64,000 bases of DNA from Sphingobacteriales bacterium 44-61 (GCA_001898405.1 MKTW01000002.1:1719-65718); one strand, 5' to 3'. Shown: positions 1-9,632, counted from the first letter of the stretch. Notes: generated from the letters alone by a model not told the origin. Made by a program: numbers and translations.

Positions 1-3000
1 GTGATGATGCAGGACGGCAATATGCGGGTAAACAATAAATGGATGGTCAATAAATATGATTCGCTGAACCGCCCCACTGAAACCGGCCTTTGGACCAGTT
101 ACACTGTTTTTTCCCTTCACCGCACCAACGCAGGTCCGTCCATCAACTATCCTATTACTACATCAGGCTATGATCAACTGACCGTTACACACTATGATAA
201 TTACACCAGCCTTCCCGGAGGGCTGACCACTGCCTTTGATAATGCAGGATCTTCCCAGTTTTATACCAGCTATAATGCTTCACCAATATATGCGCAGCCA
301 CTGACCGTAAGCGCGAAGACTATGGGGTTGGTGACCTGGACACAGACCAAAGTACTTGGCACAACGAGTGATTTTATTTACTCTGTCAACCTGTATGACG
401 AGAAGGGCAGACTGATCCAGACCAAAACCAAGAACAATACCGGTGGAGTGGATATCTCCACGACACAATACAATTGGGCAGGCCAGCCGGTCATTACCGT
501 GAATAAAACCGAAAAGGCCGGCACCAATGCACAGACCATTACCGTAGTTAATAAACTCACTTATGATGATCTGGCCAGATTGATAAGAGTAGATAAAAAG
601 CTGGCGCATTCAGCGATCAACAGCGGGGCGCTTAGTACAGCCTGGGTTACAGCACTAACACAGAACTATGATGCCAACGGGCTGCTTGCGAAAAAGTGGA
701 TTGGTAATAAGAAAAATCCTTCTACTGGTGCTTATTATTCTTCTCCCCGTCAACCGTTGCAGGAACTGGTCTATGATTATAATATCCGCGGTTGGCTGCT
801 GGGTACCAATCGCGATTACCTTACTTCCAATAATCAAACGACCGATGGCAAGTTGTTCGGTTTTGAACTGGGCTATGACAACCTTACCAGCAAGGCCGGC
901 AATAATTTTTCTGCTGCCCAGTATAATGGGAACATTGGTGGCATGACCTGGAAAAGCGATGGGGATGATATCCGCAGGCGATACGACTTCAGCTATGACG
1001 CAGCCAACCGTTTATTGAAAGCCGAGTTCAAACAAAATAATACAGGCAGTACCTGGAACAAGACCCTGGTGGACTTTACGGTGCAGATGGGCAGCAGTGG
1101 CGCCGATGACGGTACCGCCTATGATGCCAATGGCAATATCCAAAAAATGAAACAATGGGGCTTAAAACTGACCGGCCCCACCCAGATCGACAACCTGACC
1201 TATACTTATCATGCAGGTGGCAACCGGCTGAAAGCCGTAACCGAATCCGGCACCGGCACGATCGATCATGGGCTGGGTGATTTTACGGACAAAAATACAT
1301 CTGCCACTGATTACGGTTATGACCGCAATGGCAACCTGGTCATAGACCTGAACAAGCGGTTGACAGGAACTGTAGCGCCAAACACCGATATGCTCAGTGG
1401 CGGTGCCATCCTGTATAATCACCTGAACCTGCCTTACCAGATGACGGTGCGCAATGATGCCAACACGGCCGATAAAGGAACGATCAGCTATGTGTATGAT
1501 GCTGCTGGTTCAAAACTACAAAAGATCACTACCGAGAATAGCGTCAGCGTGACCTTTAGCGGTACAGCTTATACCACCAATATCACGACTACGACCACTT
1601 ACTTGAACGGAGTGGTGTTCGAGAGCAAACAGTACTCGGATGCAGGAGTGAACATGGGTTTAGGCTATACGGATCGTTTACAGTTCTTCGGCCAGGAAGA
1701 AGGAAGGATCCGGGCGGTCAACGATCCTGCCAACCCCAACGCCCTGACAGGACTGGAATATGACTATATGATCAAAGATCATCTAGGGAATGTGCGGATG
1801 GTACTGACCGAACAGATCAAGCAGGATGAATATCCTGCCGCCACCATGGAAACAGCCCAGGCAGCTACAGAGAATATGTTTTACAGCAACCTGGAAGCGA
1901 CCCGGGTGAACCGGCCGTCAGGGTATACAGACACTTATACCGATCCCAATGATAAGGTAGCCCTGGTAAGAGGGGACGGCAATAAGATCGGGCCTGCGAT
2001 CCTGCTGAAAGTAATGGCCGGCGACCGGTTCAATATCCATGCGAGTGCCTGGTGGACGGGCAGCAGCAGTGGAAGCAATACCAGTCCGCTGACCTCGATC
2101 GTGTCGGCACTGATCAGCAGTGCACCGGGAGTAAGTGGTGGCAAGATCGGTGTAACAGAGCTGACCAGTACGCTCCTCGATCCGCAGGTGAGCCTGTTCC
2201 TGGACAATGACCAGCCGGCGGTGAGCGGTAAACCCAAAGCATATCTGAACTGGATCTTGTTCGACGAGCAGTTCAAATATGTAGACAATGGCAACAGCGG
2301 GGCAGAGCCGGTGGAGGCCAGCGGTATAGTTAAGCCATTTAACAAGACGGATATGCCGGTGGACAGAAACGGATATTTGTATATTTACACCAGTAATGAG
2401 ACCAGTTACGATGTGTTCTTTGATAACCTGCAGGTGACCCATATAAGAGGGCCACTGCTGGAAGAAACCCATTACTATCCGTTTGGGTTGACGATGGCGG
2501 GGATTAGTGCAAAGGCATTGAATGGAGCACCTGAGAATAAATACAAGTTCGGAGGAAAGGAGCTTAATAATAAAGAGTTCGGTGACGGTGCAGGGTTAGA
2601 GACTTATGACTTCGGAGCAAGGAATTATGATCCGCAGATAGGAAGGTGGCATACCATTGACCCTTTGAGTGAGAAGATGAGGAGGTATACACCATACAAT
2701 TATGCTTTTAATAATCCCTTAAGATATATTGATCGGGATGGTATGGCCCCTACTGATTGGGTTCGTTATACAGATCAAAATGGCGAGCAGCACGTAACTT
2801 TTGCGGAGAGTGTGACAGATGAAAAGAGCTCTAAGCAGTGGGCAAGTACAATGAAGGCTAACGGTTTTGGTGAGTATAATAATGTAGAGCATATTGGCAA
2901 AACAGGGACTGTTGCAAGAGGATGGACAGATGCTGATGTAACAACTAAACCTTATCAGCTGAATGAAGATGGTACAGTAACCGCAGGAATAGCCGCGAAG

Positions 3001-3417
3001 GAATCTATCACAGGAAATGCTCCTGCGAATGAAGAACCTGAAGATAATTCTGCGATCACTCCAGTTACTGTTCTTGATAAAATTAATAGTGCGAACGCCC
3101 TTGTAACAAGTATCGGTGCAGCTGGCGTTGAGGAAACTGAGAATCTTGCTAAAGCGGGTAAGATATCTGGAGTTAGTGCCAGTTCGCAGGTCATGAAAAA
3201 AGCTACACGGGTAGGTGGGTTAGTTACAGCTACTATTGACGCTGCTGTTGCGGTAGGGCAAGCAGTTGATAATCCAACCCTTGGAAATGTTGCAAAAGCT
3301 GGAGTGAAAGTTGTCTTAGCAGGGTTAGAATGGGCGGGGAAAGCTAACCCGGTTGTTGGTATTTTTGTTTCGATTTTAGACTTATCGGGAGCTACTGATG
3401 CTATATTTAATTGGTAA
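1..3417 (+). CDS. RHS/YD-repeat polymorphic toxin, 5' truncated by window edge
   Basis: The reading frame is open from base 1, so the N-terminal part lies outside the window; 1138 codons are visible. Many YD-type repeats (YDANGN, YDRNGNL, YVYDAAG) fill residues about 200-520, and a DHLGNVRMVLTE segment sits near residue 595. The RHS-associated core (YDFGARNYDPQIGRW...IDPL) is at about residues 869-890 and ends with NPLRYIDRDG, where the variable tip starts. The tip of roughly 220 residues is Gly/Ala/Val-rich at its end (about 1070-1138), with hydrophobic stretches that could insert into a membrane. I do not recognise a toxin family. RHS proteins are secreted shells that deliver a C-terminal toxin; the pore-forming idea is inference, helped by the membrane-protein gene that follows 24 bp downstream. 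The shell shares a 138-bp repeat with an orphan tip at 19567. Confidence 0.9.
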   Translation: MMMQDGNMRVNNKWMVNKYDSLNRPTETGLWTSYTVFSLHRTNAGPSINYPITTSGYDQLTVTHYDNYTSLPGGLTTAFDNAGSSQFYTSYNASPIYAQPLTVSAKTMGLVTWTQTKVLGTTSDFIYSVNLYDEKGRLIQTKTKNNTGGVDISTTQYNWAGQPVITVNKTEKAGTNAQTITVVNKLTYDDLARLIRVDKKLAHSAINSGALSTAWVTALTQNYDANGLLAKKWIGNKKNPSTGAYYSSPRQPLQELVYDYNIRGWLLGTNRDYLTSNNQTTDGKLFGFELGYDNLTSKAGNNFSAAQYNGNIGGMTWKSDGDDIRRRYDFSYDAANRLLKAEFKQNNTGSTWNKTLVDFTVQMGSSGADDGTAYDANGNIQKMKQWGLKLTGPTQIDNLTYTYHAGGNRLKAVTESGTGTIDHGLGDFTDKNTSATDYGYDRNGNLVIDLNKRLTGTVAPNTDMLSGGAILYNHLNLPYQMTVRNDANTADKGTISYVYDAAGSKLQKITTENSVSVTFSGTAYTTNITTTTTYLNGVVFESKQYSDAGVNMGLGYTDRLQFFGQEEGRIRAVNDPANPNALTGLEYDYMIKDHLGNVRMVLTEQIKQDEYPAATMETAQAATENMFYSNLEATRVNRPSGYTDTYTDPNDKVALVRGDGNKIGPAILLKVMAGDRFNIHASAWWTGSSSGSNTSPLTSIVSALISSAPGVSGGKIGVTELTSTLLDPQVSLFLDNDQPAVSGKPKAYLNWILFDEQFKYVDNGNSGAEPVEASGIVKPFNKTDMPVDRNGYLYIYTSNETSYDVFFDNLQVTHIRGPLLEETHYYPFGLTMAGISAKALNGAPENKYKFGGKELNNKEFGDGAGLETYDFGARNYDPQIGRWHTIDPLSEKMRRYTPYNYAFNNPLRYIDRDGMAPTDWVRYTDQNGEQHVTFAESVTDEKSSKQWASTMKANGFGEYNNVEHIGKTGTVARGWTDADVTTKPYQLNEDGTVTAGIAAKESITGNAPANEEPEDNSAITPVTVLDKINSANALVTSIGAAGVEETENLAKAGKISGVSASSQVMKKATRVGGLVTATIDAAVAVGQAVDNPTLGNVAKAGVKVVLAGLEWAGKANPVVGIFVSILDLSGATDAIFNW
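2371..2508 (+). repeat. RHS core direct repeat, copy 1
   Basis: These 138 bases are nearly identical to 19567-19704; I see two differences, at 2388 (C versus T) and 2505 (T versus C). The repeat codes for the stretch from [17 protein letters not shown] to [11 protein letters not shown]. Both copies are read in the same frame relative to the codons, and similarity drops sharply just afterwards, where the two proteins diverge. Confidence 0.95.
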
Positions 3418-3441
3418 GCAAACCATTGATAAAATAAAAAG

Positions 3442-3834
3442 ATGAAGAAAATTGTTGCTATAATATATAGAACATTTGTTGATCGAGGTATTGACCTCCC
3501 GCATTTTAGAACGATCGGCCTGATGGGTTTTTTTCTCTTTATCCATTTTGTGCAGTTGTCGTTGGTTTTTAATATCAACCTAAGAAATTTTATTATTTGG
3601 AATCCTTCAGCCTCTAAGGGTCTTCAATGGATTCTCGCTGCTATTTATTTTGGGATAATCTGGCTTGTTCTAGCTCTTATATTTAAAGAGCATAAACTAA
3701 AAGAAGTGCTGGTTACTCAGGAGGAGATTAAAAAAGGGAGGCGTATTCTGTGGATTTATCTCATTACAAATATCATATTGTTAATTATCTTGTTGATACG
3801 ACTTGGTATAGAGCGAGGAACCATCAAAATTTAG
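3442..3834 (+). CDS. Small three-TM membrane protein, candidate immunity protein
   Basis: 130 residues with three hydrophobic segments at about residues 25-45, 60-82 and 101-122, separated by Lys-rich loops. It starts 24 bp after the RHS stop codon, in the same direction and probably on the same message. Position directly after a toxin tip is where RHS immunity genes are found, and membrane immunity proteins usually protect against membrane-acting toxins. I recognise no family; the immunity role is inference from place and topology. Base composition is AT-rich compared with the RHS shell. Confidence 0.7.
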   Translation: MKKIVAIIYRTFVDRGIDLPHFRTIGLMGFFLFIHFVQLSLVFNINLRNFIIWNPSASKGLQWILAAIYFGIIWLVLALIFKEHKLKEVLVTQEEIKKGRRILWIYLITNIILLIILLIRLGIERGTIKI

Positions 3835-4074
3835 ATTAAGAGTGATTAAGCACATATCTAGTTTTGCACAATGAAATGATCAGTCTTATTTCTGTTTTAT
3901 TACTTCTTAGACATACAAGGAAGGGGTAGCTAAATTAGGTAATGTTTCAAATTATCTGGTTTTGCTCGGAACAAAGCAACTTATTGAATTAAAGGGCCCA
4001 TTAACATTATTATGCTCGTAATCGTATCCGTCATAAAAGCTGATAAAGAGCTAATGCCAGTTATACGATAAAAA

Positions 4075-4317
4075 ATGAGACCATTTCCGCACTTAAAACA
4101 TAATCAAGTAGCTCTAGTTAGAGCGGAAAAGAAAACCGGACACGTTCTAGATGAAGATTTCGTGTTAGCTGTGAGTGACAATCAAAAGGTGTATACCGTC
4201 TTTGATTCGTTGGATGAAGCTCAGGCTTTTGCGAAAAAAATTCTATCTTCTAATCAAGAAATAGAAGTTGCCATATATTCAGATCTTCAAGAAGTTTTAT
4301 TTTACTCAAACCCATAG
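4075..4317 (+). CDS. Small hypothetical protein in RHS locus
   Basis: 80 residues, ATG start, no signal peptide or membrane segment. The protein looks like a small soluble alpha/beta fold (VFDSLDEAQAFAKKIL then EVAIYSDLQEVLFYS). It lies 240 bp after the three-TM gene, a gap in which I see no other gene, and 22 bp before the next start. I do not recognise a family. It may be an orphan immunity gene or a leftover from an earlier RHS tip; both are guesses from context. Confidence 0.5.
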   Translation: MRPFPHLKHNQVALVRAEKKTGHVLDEDFVLAVSDNQKVYTVFDSLDEAQAFAKKILSSNQEIEVAIYSDLQEVLFYSNP

Positions 4318-4339
4318 TTCTTGTCCGCAATTAGCTATT

Positions 4340-4660
4340 ATGTCCGTTACAAATTCAGACGTTGTTGATTTTATAAGCATCAGCCCCAAGGGGGATGTCG
4401 TTCTGACCATTTCAGATCATTTGGAATGGAATAACAATGAGCATATTTTGATTTTACAAGATAAAATCAATGCATATCTGCGATTTATCGAGAGCGGTGA
4501 TATCTACCAACAATATCCCGAGGCAAGAGATAGAAATATCATGGTAGAAGTTGTTGTGAAGTATGATCCTGATAGCAATGGGAAAATATTTCTCGATCGG
4601 GTAAAAGAAATATTAAATGAAGCGGGATATGAATTTAGATTTAGAATTTTAGAAGGCTAG
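4340..4660 (+). CDS. DUF6572-like small protein, possible orphan immunity
   Basis: 106 residues from the ATG at 4340; a longer frame from 4268 exists but overlaps the previous gene and its extra residues look non-coding. The N-terminus (MSVTNSDVVDFIS...VVLTISDHLEW) matches my memory of the DUF6572 family, a small family often found near secreted toxins. The rest predicts alternating strands and helices with no membrane segment. A strong terminator follows 41 bp after the stop, closing the RHS operon. The immunity role is inference. Confidence 0.7.
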   Translation: MSVTNSDVVDFISISPKGDVVLTISDHLEWNNNEHILILQDKINAYLRFIESGDIYQQYPEARDRNIMVEVVVKYDPDSNGKIFLDRVKEILNEAGYEFRFRILEG

Positions 4661-4701
4661 ATTAGTTAAATCCGCTTTCAATTAATACTATCAAGCTATA
4701 G

Positions 4702-4724
4702 CCACTCTTCGGAGTGGTTTTTTT
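4702..4724 (+). terminator. Intrinsic terminator closing RHS operon 1
   Basis: A six-base-pair stem CCACTC/GAGTGG with a TTCG tetraloop is followed by seven T. The same 24-base unit (with a leading G) recurs at 21189-21212 after the orphan RHS/immunity pair. Confidence 0.9.
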
Positions 4725-4744
4725 GTGCCTAAAACTTAATAATT

Positions 4745-6355
4745 ATGACATTAGAAACAACAAACCCGAATTGTTTTACTTACAAAACTGATGAATTCCT
4801 GATAGAGCTATTGGGAGGTATCAGGATTGATACACTGGACAGGATGCGGGTAACAATCAAAGTAACTGTGGTAAACAGAAAACACAGTGAACACCTGAAT
4901 AATCCAGAACTGGCAGGATTATCTGTCAGACACAACCTTGATCTGTATAATGACACACAGGTGGAAAAATTTGTCAGAAGAATTGCAGAGAAGTTGGAAA
5001 CAGGCACTATTGCTTTTACAAAAGCTATTTCGGATATAACCAGTCAGTTGGAAGAGTACCGATTGAAGCAACTGGACAAACAGAAAACCAGAAAAGAAAA
5101 GGTACTGACACAGGAAGAAAGGGAAGATGCTATCCAGTTCTTGCAGCAAAAAGACTTATTGAGCAAAACCAATGATCTCATAGGTAAAAGTGGTGTAATT
5201 GGTGAAGAAGTAAACAGATTGCTCATGTACCTGATCTTTACCAGCAGGAAAAGGGAGCATCCTTTACATATTATCAGTTTGGGGAACAGTGGCATTGGCA
5301 AAACCTACTTGCAAGAGAAAATAGGTGAGCTGATACCGGAGGAAGATAAAATAGAAATCACCACCCTGTCAGAAAATGCCCTGTATTACTTTGGACAAAG
5401 GGAACTGCAACACCGGCTGGTATTGATAGAGGATTTAGACGGTGCAGAAAATGTGCTGTACCCATTGAGAGAACTGCAAAGTAAAAAGTTCATCACCAAG
5501 ACCCTTGCACAGAAAACAACTACTGGTGAAACCAAAACTGTTCACATTAAAGTAGAAGGCCCTGTAAGTGTTGCAGGATGCACCACACAGGAGCAGGTCT
5601 ATGAAGATAATGCCAACCGAAGTTTTCTGATCTACATAGATGAAAGCAAGGAACAGGATGAAAGGATAATGGAATACCAGCGTAAAAAAAGTGCAGGGAC
5701 TATTGACCGGGTACAGGAAAGCAGTATAAAACAGCTATTGCAGAATACGCAAAGAGTATTGCAACCCATTCCTGTCAGGAATCCTTATGCAGAACAGTTG
5801 CAGTTACCAGCAGGTGTATTCAAACCCAGAAGAACCAATGCCCACTATCTGGCATTTATTGAAGCGGTAACTTTTTATCATCAGTTCCAGAGGGTAGAAA
5901 GAGTGGATGAAGATACCGGGGAAAAGTACATTGAAACCACCCTGGAGGACATTGCAGCAGCGAATACCCTGATGAAAGATGTGTTACTCCGTAAAAGTGA
6001 TGAACTCACCGGAGCTTGCAGAAATTACTTTGAACGGTTAAAGAAATACCTGCAATCAGCAAACATGACCGCTTTCACCAGTGTACAGATCAGTAAAGCC
6101 CTGCGGATAAGTATCAGCACCGTGAAAAGGCTTAATTTAGCTCTGCTATCATCCGGGTATTTGATCAAACAGGAAGGTTCCAAGCCTTATCACTATGAGG
6201 TGATCAATTTTGAAGATTACCAGCAACTGCAAAACAGCATCACCACAGCCCTTGACAGTATCTTAGAACAGCTCAATGGCTCAACCACGGCTCAATCTCA
6301 AAATGAGCCAACTAAACGGGTGAAAACCAGCAGGAAAAAGAGCATGGCTCAATAG
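4745..6355 (+). CDS. P-loop ATPase of a mobile-element module
   Basis: 536 residues. A Walker A motif GNSGIGKT is at residues 180-187 and a Walker B-like LVLIEDLD at 225-232. The C-terminal part (about 425-490) looks like a winged-helix region (VQISKALRISISTVKRLNLALLSSGYLI). The N-terminal 150 residues form a charged coil-rich region. Two tyrosine recombinases follow at once, so the gene is probably a partner ATPase for excision, integration or replication of an element. Similar ATPase-recombinase sets are known from Bacteroidota accessory DNA, but I cannot name a family. The ATG comes 20 bp after the RHS terminator with no room for a long leader. Confidence 0.75.
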   Translation: MTLETTNPNCFTYKTDEFLIELLGGIRIDTLDRMRVTIKVTVVNRKHSEHLNNPELAGLSVRHNLDLYNDTQVEKFVRRIAEKLETGTIAFTKAISDITSQLEEYRLKQLDKQKTRKEKVLTQEEREDAIQFLQQKDLLSKTNDLIGKSGVIGEEVNRLLMYLIFTSRKREHPLHIISLGNSGIGKTYLQEKIGELIPEEDKIEITTLSENALYYFGQRELQHRLVLIEDLDGAENVLYPLRELQSKKFITKTLAQKTTTGETKTVHIKVEGPVSVAGCTTQEQVYEDNANRSFLIYIDESKEQDERIMEYQRKKSAGTIDRVQESSIKQLLQNTQRVLQPIPVRNPYAEQLQLPAGVFKPRRTNAHYLAFIEAVTFYHQFQRVERVDEDTGEKYIETTLEDIAAANTLMKDVLLRKSDELTGACRNYFERLKKYLQSANMTAFTSVQISKALRISISTVKRLNLALLSSGYLIKQEGSKPYHYEVINFEDYQQLQNSITTALDSILEQLNGSTTAQSQNEPTKRVKTSRKKSMAQ

Positions 6356-6418
6356 CTCACTGAAAAAGTATAGGGAGCAAAATTTTCATTATTACATCAC
6401 AGTTTAAAACAAACAGCA

Positions 6419-7375
6419 ATGAAGCAACTACCATTGCAAAGCCCCTCTTTTGCCTATGCGGAGAGGGGTTTTGGTCAGTGGCTGGATATACTCGGTTATG
6501 CCCCTACCACGGTGTATAATATGCCTAATGCAGTCAGGGAATTACTGCACTGGATGGAAGGACAGGATAAAACCCAACTGCACCAGATAGCCAGCGTAAA
6601 TATTTCAGATTATTATGATCACTTGCGGGAAAGAGAAAACATCACCAGAGGCGGTGGATTAAGCAATGCCTACCTGAACAAGCACCAACAGGCCATAAAG
6701 CTGTTTGCAGACTATTTGAGACAGACAGGAAGAATAGCACTGCCAGTCATGGAATGGGAAAACGAAGTGGTAGATACAGCTCAGATTGATGTACTGACCA
6801 TTGAGGAAATAAAGATGCTGTTCAATGCAACAGAAATACTTCCAGATACCCGGAAGCATCAAAGGGACAGAGAGTTTTATGAAGCCCTGCAATACAGGGA
6901 TAGAGCAATGCTATCGGTCTATTATGGTTGTGGCATCCGAAGGAATGAAGGAGTGCAATTGGATACAGGGGATATCAATTTCAACAGAGGTATCCTTCAT
7001 GTCAGAAAAGGCAAGAACTACAAAGAAAGGTTTGTTCCCATCACTAAACAATCCCTGCAATACCTGCAAATCTACCTGTATGATGGCAGACCTCTTTTAT
7101 TGGGAGGAAGCAGATCGCAAGCATTGTTCATATCAGCCAAAGCTAAAAGGATAGATGGGCAAACCATGCTTTGGAGGTTGAAACAGTTGGTAGAGCTTAC
7201 TGACAATGCCAAACTGCAACAAAAGAAAGTAGGGCTGCATACATTAAGACACTCTATTGCCACCCACCTATTAGGCAAGGGGATGAATCTGGAAAAGATC
7301 AAAGAGTTTCTGGGTCATACTTCCCTTGAAAGCACACAAATCTACACACACTTAAATCTTGAACAGCATGGATAA
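6419..7375 (+). CDS. Tyrosine recombinase/integrase 1
   Basis: 318 residues of a XerC/D-type enzyme. The N-terminal SAM-like DNA-binding domain spans about residues 10-110. The catalytic domain has all the key residues: R174 (GCGIRRNEG), H274 and R277 (HTLRH), H300 (LGH) and Y309 (YTHL). The enzyme should cut and rejoin DNA through the tyrosine. It begins 63 bp after the ATPase gene and its stop overlaps the start of the second recombinase by 8 bases, which suggests translational coupling. Confidence 0.93.
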   Translation: MKQLPLQSPSFAYAERGFGQWLDILGYAPTTVYNMPNAVRELLHWMEGQDKTQLHQIASVNISDYYDHLRERENITRGGGLSNAYLNKHQQAIKLFADYLRQTGRIALPVMEWENEVVDTAQIDVLTIEEIKMLFNATEILPDTRKHQRDREFYEALQYRDRAMLSVYYGCGIRRNEGVQLDTGDINFNRGILHVRKGKNYKERFVPITKQSLQYLQIYLYDGRPLLLGGSRSQALFISAKAKRIDGQTMLWRLKQLVELTDNAKLQQKKVGLHTLRHSIATHLLGKGMNLEKIKEFLGHTSLESTQIYTHLNLEQHG

Positions 7376-8249
7376 TGAACAGCCATTTGATTATTACCTC
7401 TATGGTAAACGGTTGTCAGAGGAAAGCCGTAAAAGCATTATAAAGCAGGTTAACGCCTTTGAAGTATGGATGGAGGGTGAAAGTATTCCTGATATAACCG
7501 AGGTCAGCTATAACGATATAATGGCCTATGTGAAGCATTGCAGCAGCAGTGGTAACGCACAGAAAACAATAGCTCTTAATCTGGGGTTCCTGAATCACTA
7601 TTTTATGTGGTTGGTGAAGGAGGGGGAAATAAAAGAAAACCCTGTCAGTAATATCCATATCCGGGGAATCCAGCGGAAACACCTGCACCATTATCTAAAA
7701 AAGGAGGAACTGGATACACTGTATCACGCATTCGATGCTAAAGATGCAGCAGGGATGAGAAACAAAGTGATGCTGGGTATGATCGTTTACCAAGCCTTAC
7801 GGGTAGGAGAGCTTACTGATCTTACTTTAAAAAGCCTTCAACTGAAAGAAGGAAAAGTAAGAGTGGAAGGAGGAAGAAAAACCAATGCCAGAACCTTGAC
7901 ACTGGAATCCCATCAGATAATAGACCTGTTGGAATATGTCAGTGAGGCACGTAAAACCTTGCTGGAAGAAACAGGTAAGGAAACTGATCAATTATTCACC
8001 AGTAGTGGTACAGGGGATAAGCTACTCAACACCCTTCAGTACATCCTTACACAGGTAAAGAAGCAAAACCCGGAGGTGAGGGACTGGAAACAACTACGTG
8101 CTAGTGTGATCTCTTATTGGATAGCAGTGCATGGTTTAAGAAAAGCACAGTACCTCGCAGGACACCGATTTATCAGCAGTACAGAAGAATACCAGCAACA
8201 GGATTTAGATGAGTTGCAGGGGGATATTGACAGGTTCCATCCATTGTAA
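7368..8249 (+). CDS. Tyrosine recombinase 2, degenerate box II
   Basis: 293 residues from the ATG at 7368, overlapping the previous gene by 8 bases. A SAM-like N-terminal domain is followed by a catalytic domain with R145 (ALRVGEL), R244, H266 (AGH) and Y275 (EEY). The first histidine of box II is replaced by lysine (K241 in KQLR), so activity may be altered or depend on its partner. Paired tyrosine recombinases with an extra protein recall the Tn554 layout, but the third gene here is an ATPase placed first. Confidence 0.88.
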   Translation: MDNEQPFDYYLYGKRLSEESRKSIIKQVNAFEVWMEGESIPDITEVSYNDIMAYVKHCSSSGNAQKTIALNLGFLNHYFMWLVKEGEIKENPVSNIHIRGIQRKHLHHYLKKEELDTLYHAFDAKDAAGMRNKVMLGMIVYQALRVGELTDLTLKSLQLKEGKVRVEGGRKTNARTLTLESHQIIDLLEYVSEARKTLLEETGKETDQLFTSSGTGDKLLNTLQYILTQVKKQNPEVRDWKQLRASVISYWIAVHGLRKAQYLAGHRFISSTEEYQQQDLDELQGDIDRFHPL

Positions 8250-8336
8250 CAGAGAATGGGAAAGGTTATACTCGGAACTCAATTATCTGTTATTCCCTGG
8301 TGTTTTTGTATTTTAGATGGGAAAATTAAACATATT

Positions 8337-9209
8337 ATGGCTAAGAGGCAAACTGCACAATCAGTACCGATTCCAGTAGCATTAACAACGAATAAAGAAG
8401 AATTCAAAGAAGTTTTATCGGAGCGTATTAATGAAGGAAAAGGGTTAAAAGAAAGACAGGTTCAAACAGCTCAAGATTTAGAGAAATTTAGAAAGGATTA
8501 TGGCGAATGGAATACTTATAATTCGGAGTATCTAAAATATTCTTTTAATAACCCCCAGAGTGAATATAAGAGGGGCTATGATGAAGAGGGGTACTCTTTT
8601 ATGGGGAGGCTAGGACGTTATACAAGTGAAGTTGACGATTACAAAGACCTTATTCAAAGGAGGGTAAATAACTTGGAACGATTATTAAAGGTTACCGATT
8701 TATTGAAATCAGAAGCAGTTATAGGCATAGGGAATATAAGGGAAGCTAAGAGTAGAGATGTAACTAAAACCGAAGTATTTATTGTTCATGGGCATGATGA
8801 AACGGCTAAAGTAAAGGCAGCTCGATTTATTGAGAAGCTTGGATTCAAACCAATCATTTTGCATGAACAAGCAAGCTCTGGCAAAACAATAATAGAAAAG
8901 ATCGAAGAGTATTCTAATGTAGGTTTTGGGATAGTCCTGTATACTCCATGTGATATTGGCGGCAAGAATGCAGAAAAACCGAATCTAAAGCTAAGAGCTA
9001 GGCAAAATGTTGTCTTTGAACATGGATATTTAATCGGAAAGATTGGTAGAAGTAACGTATGTGCATTGGTAAAAGGGGAAATAGAAACGCCAAACGATAT
9101 TTCAGGAGTTGTTTATGTCCCTATGGATGATTCTGATGCATGGCATCTTTTGATAGCTAGAGAATTGAAGAAATCCGGTTATGACGTTGATATGAATAAG
9201 GTAATATAA
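8337..9209 (+). CDS. TIR-like nucleotide-binding protein, candidate defence effector
   Basis: 290 residues from the ATG at 8337; the longer frame from 8256 adds a segment that does not look coding. The N-terminal half (1-140) is a charged helical region. Residues about 146-290 carry the pattern of the TIR-like family now named for CAP12/Pycsar effectors (PF10137): FIVHGHD at 148-154, LHEQASSGKT with E177 as the likely catalytic glutamate, then RARQNVVFEHGYLIG and GVVYVPMD. Relatives bind or break NAD+ in anti-phage defence. No cyclase or other sensor gene sits beside it, so trigger and target are unknown. It lies 87 bp after the recombinase pair, as cargo would. Confidence 0.8.
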   Translation: MAKRQTAQSVPIPVALTTNKEEFKEVLSERINEGKGLKERQVQTAQDLEKFRKDYGEWNTYNSEYLKYSFNNPQSEYKRGYDEEGYSFMGRLGRYTSEVDDYKDLIQRRVNNLERLLKVTDLLKSEAVIGIGNIREAKSRDVTKTEVFIVHGHDETAKVKAARFIEKLGFKPIILHEQASSGKTIIEKIEEYSNVGFGIVLYTPCDIGGKNAEKPNLKLRARQNVVFEHGYLIGKIGRSNVCALVKGEIETPNDISGVVYVPMDDSDAWHLLIARELKKSGYDVDMNKVI

Positions 9210-9632
9210 CTGCCTATTTCAATTATCGTCTAAATAACTGGGAAATGATCTGTGCAACTGCACATAATTCCAGTTCCATACAGGTAAGGTGTCTGGAATA
9301 ATTCAGGCATCTTGCTAAAGTATTAAATAACGATATGTTCAATGATGCTTTTTATTTAAAAGTATGAATAGGTAAATGCCGGATGCAGGTATTAATTAGT
9401 AATAGCTTGCTATTTGTCAGTTACTGAACAATAGCGACGTTACATAATAGCACCCCTACCAAAAAAGGACTGATAAATCGGTATTTATTACATATCTATA
9501 TAAGTGTGGTTGAAAGAGCAGCATTTAATAGCACAGGAGAGAAATAAACCTTACTTAAATACATCGTTATAAAATTCCAATTTGTAACTATGGTTAGTAA
9601 AACAATACACTTTCCCCTCCGTGAGCAGCCCT

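Noticed and set aside
1918-2472. 184-codon minus-strand frame within the RHS gene
   Set aside because: It is a shadow of the high-scoring RHS frame and has no family pattern of its own.
8256-8336. Long start for the TIR-like gene
   Set aside because: The extra residues look unlike protein and the ATG at 8337 gives a normal N-terminus.
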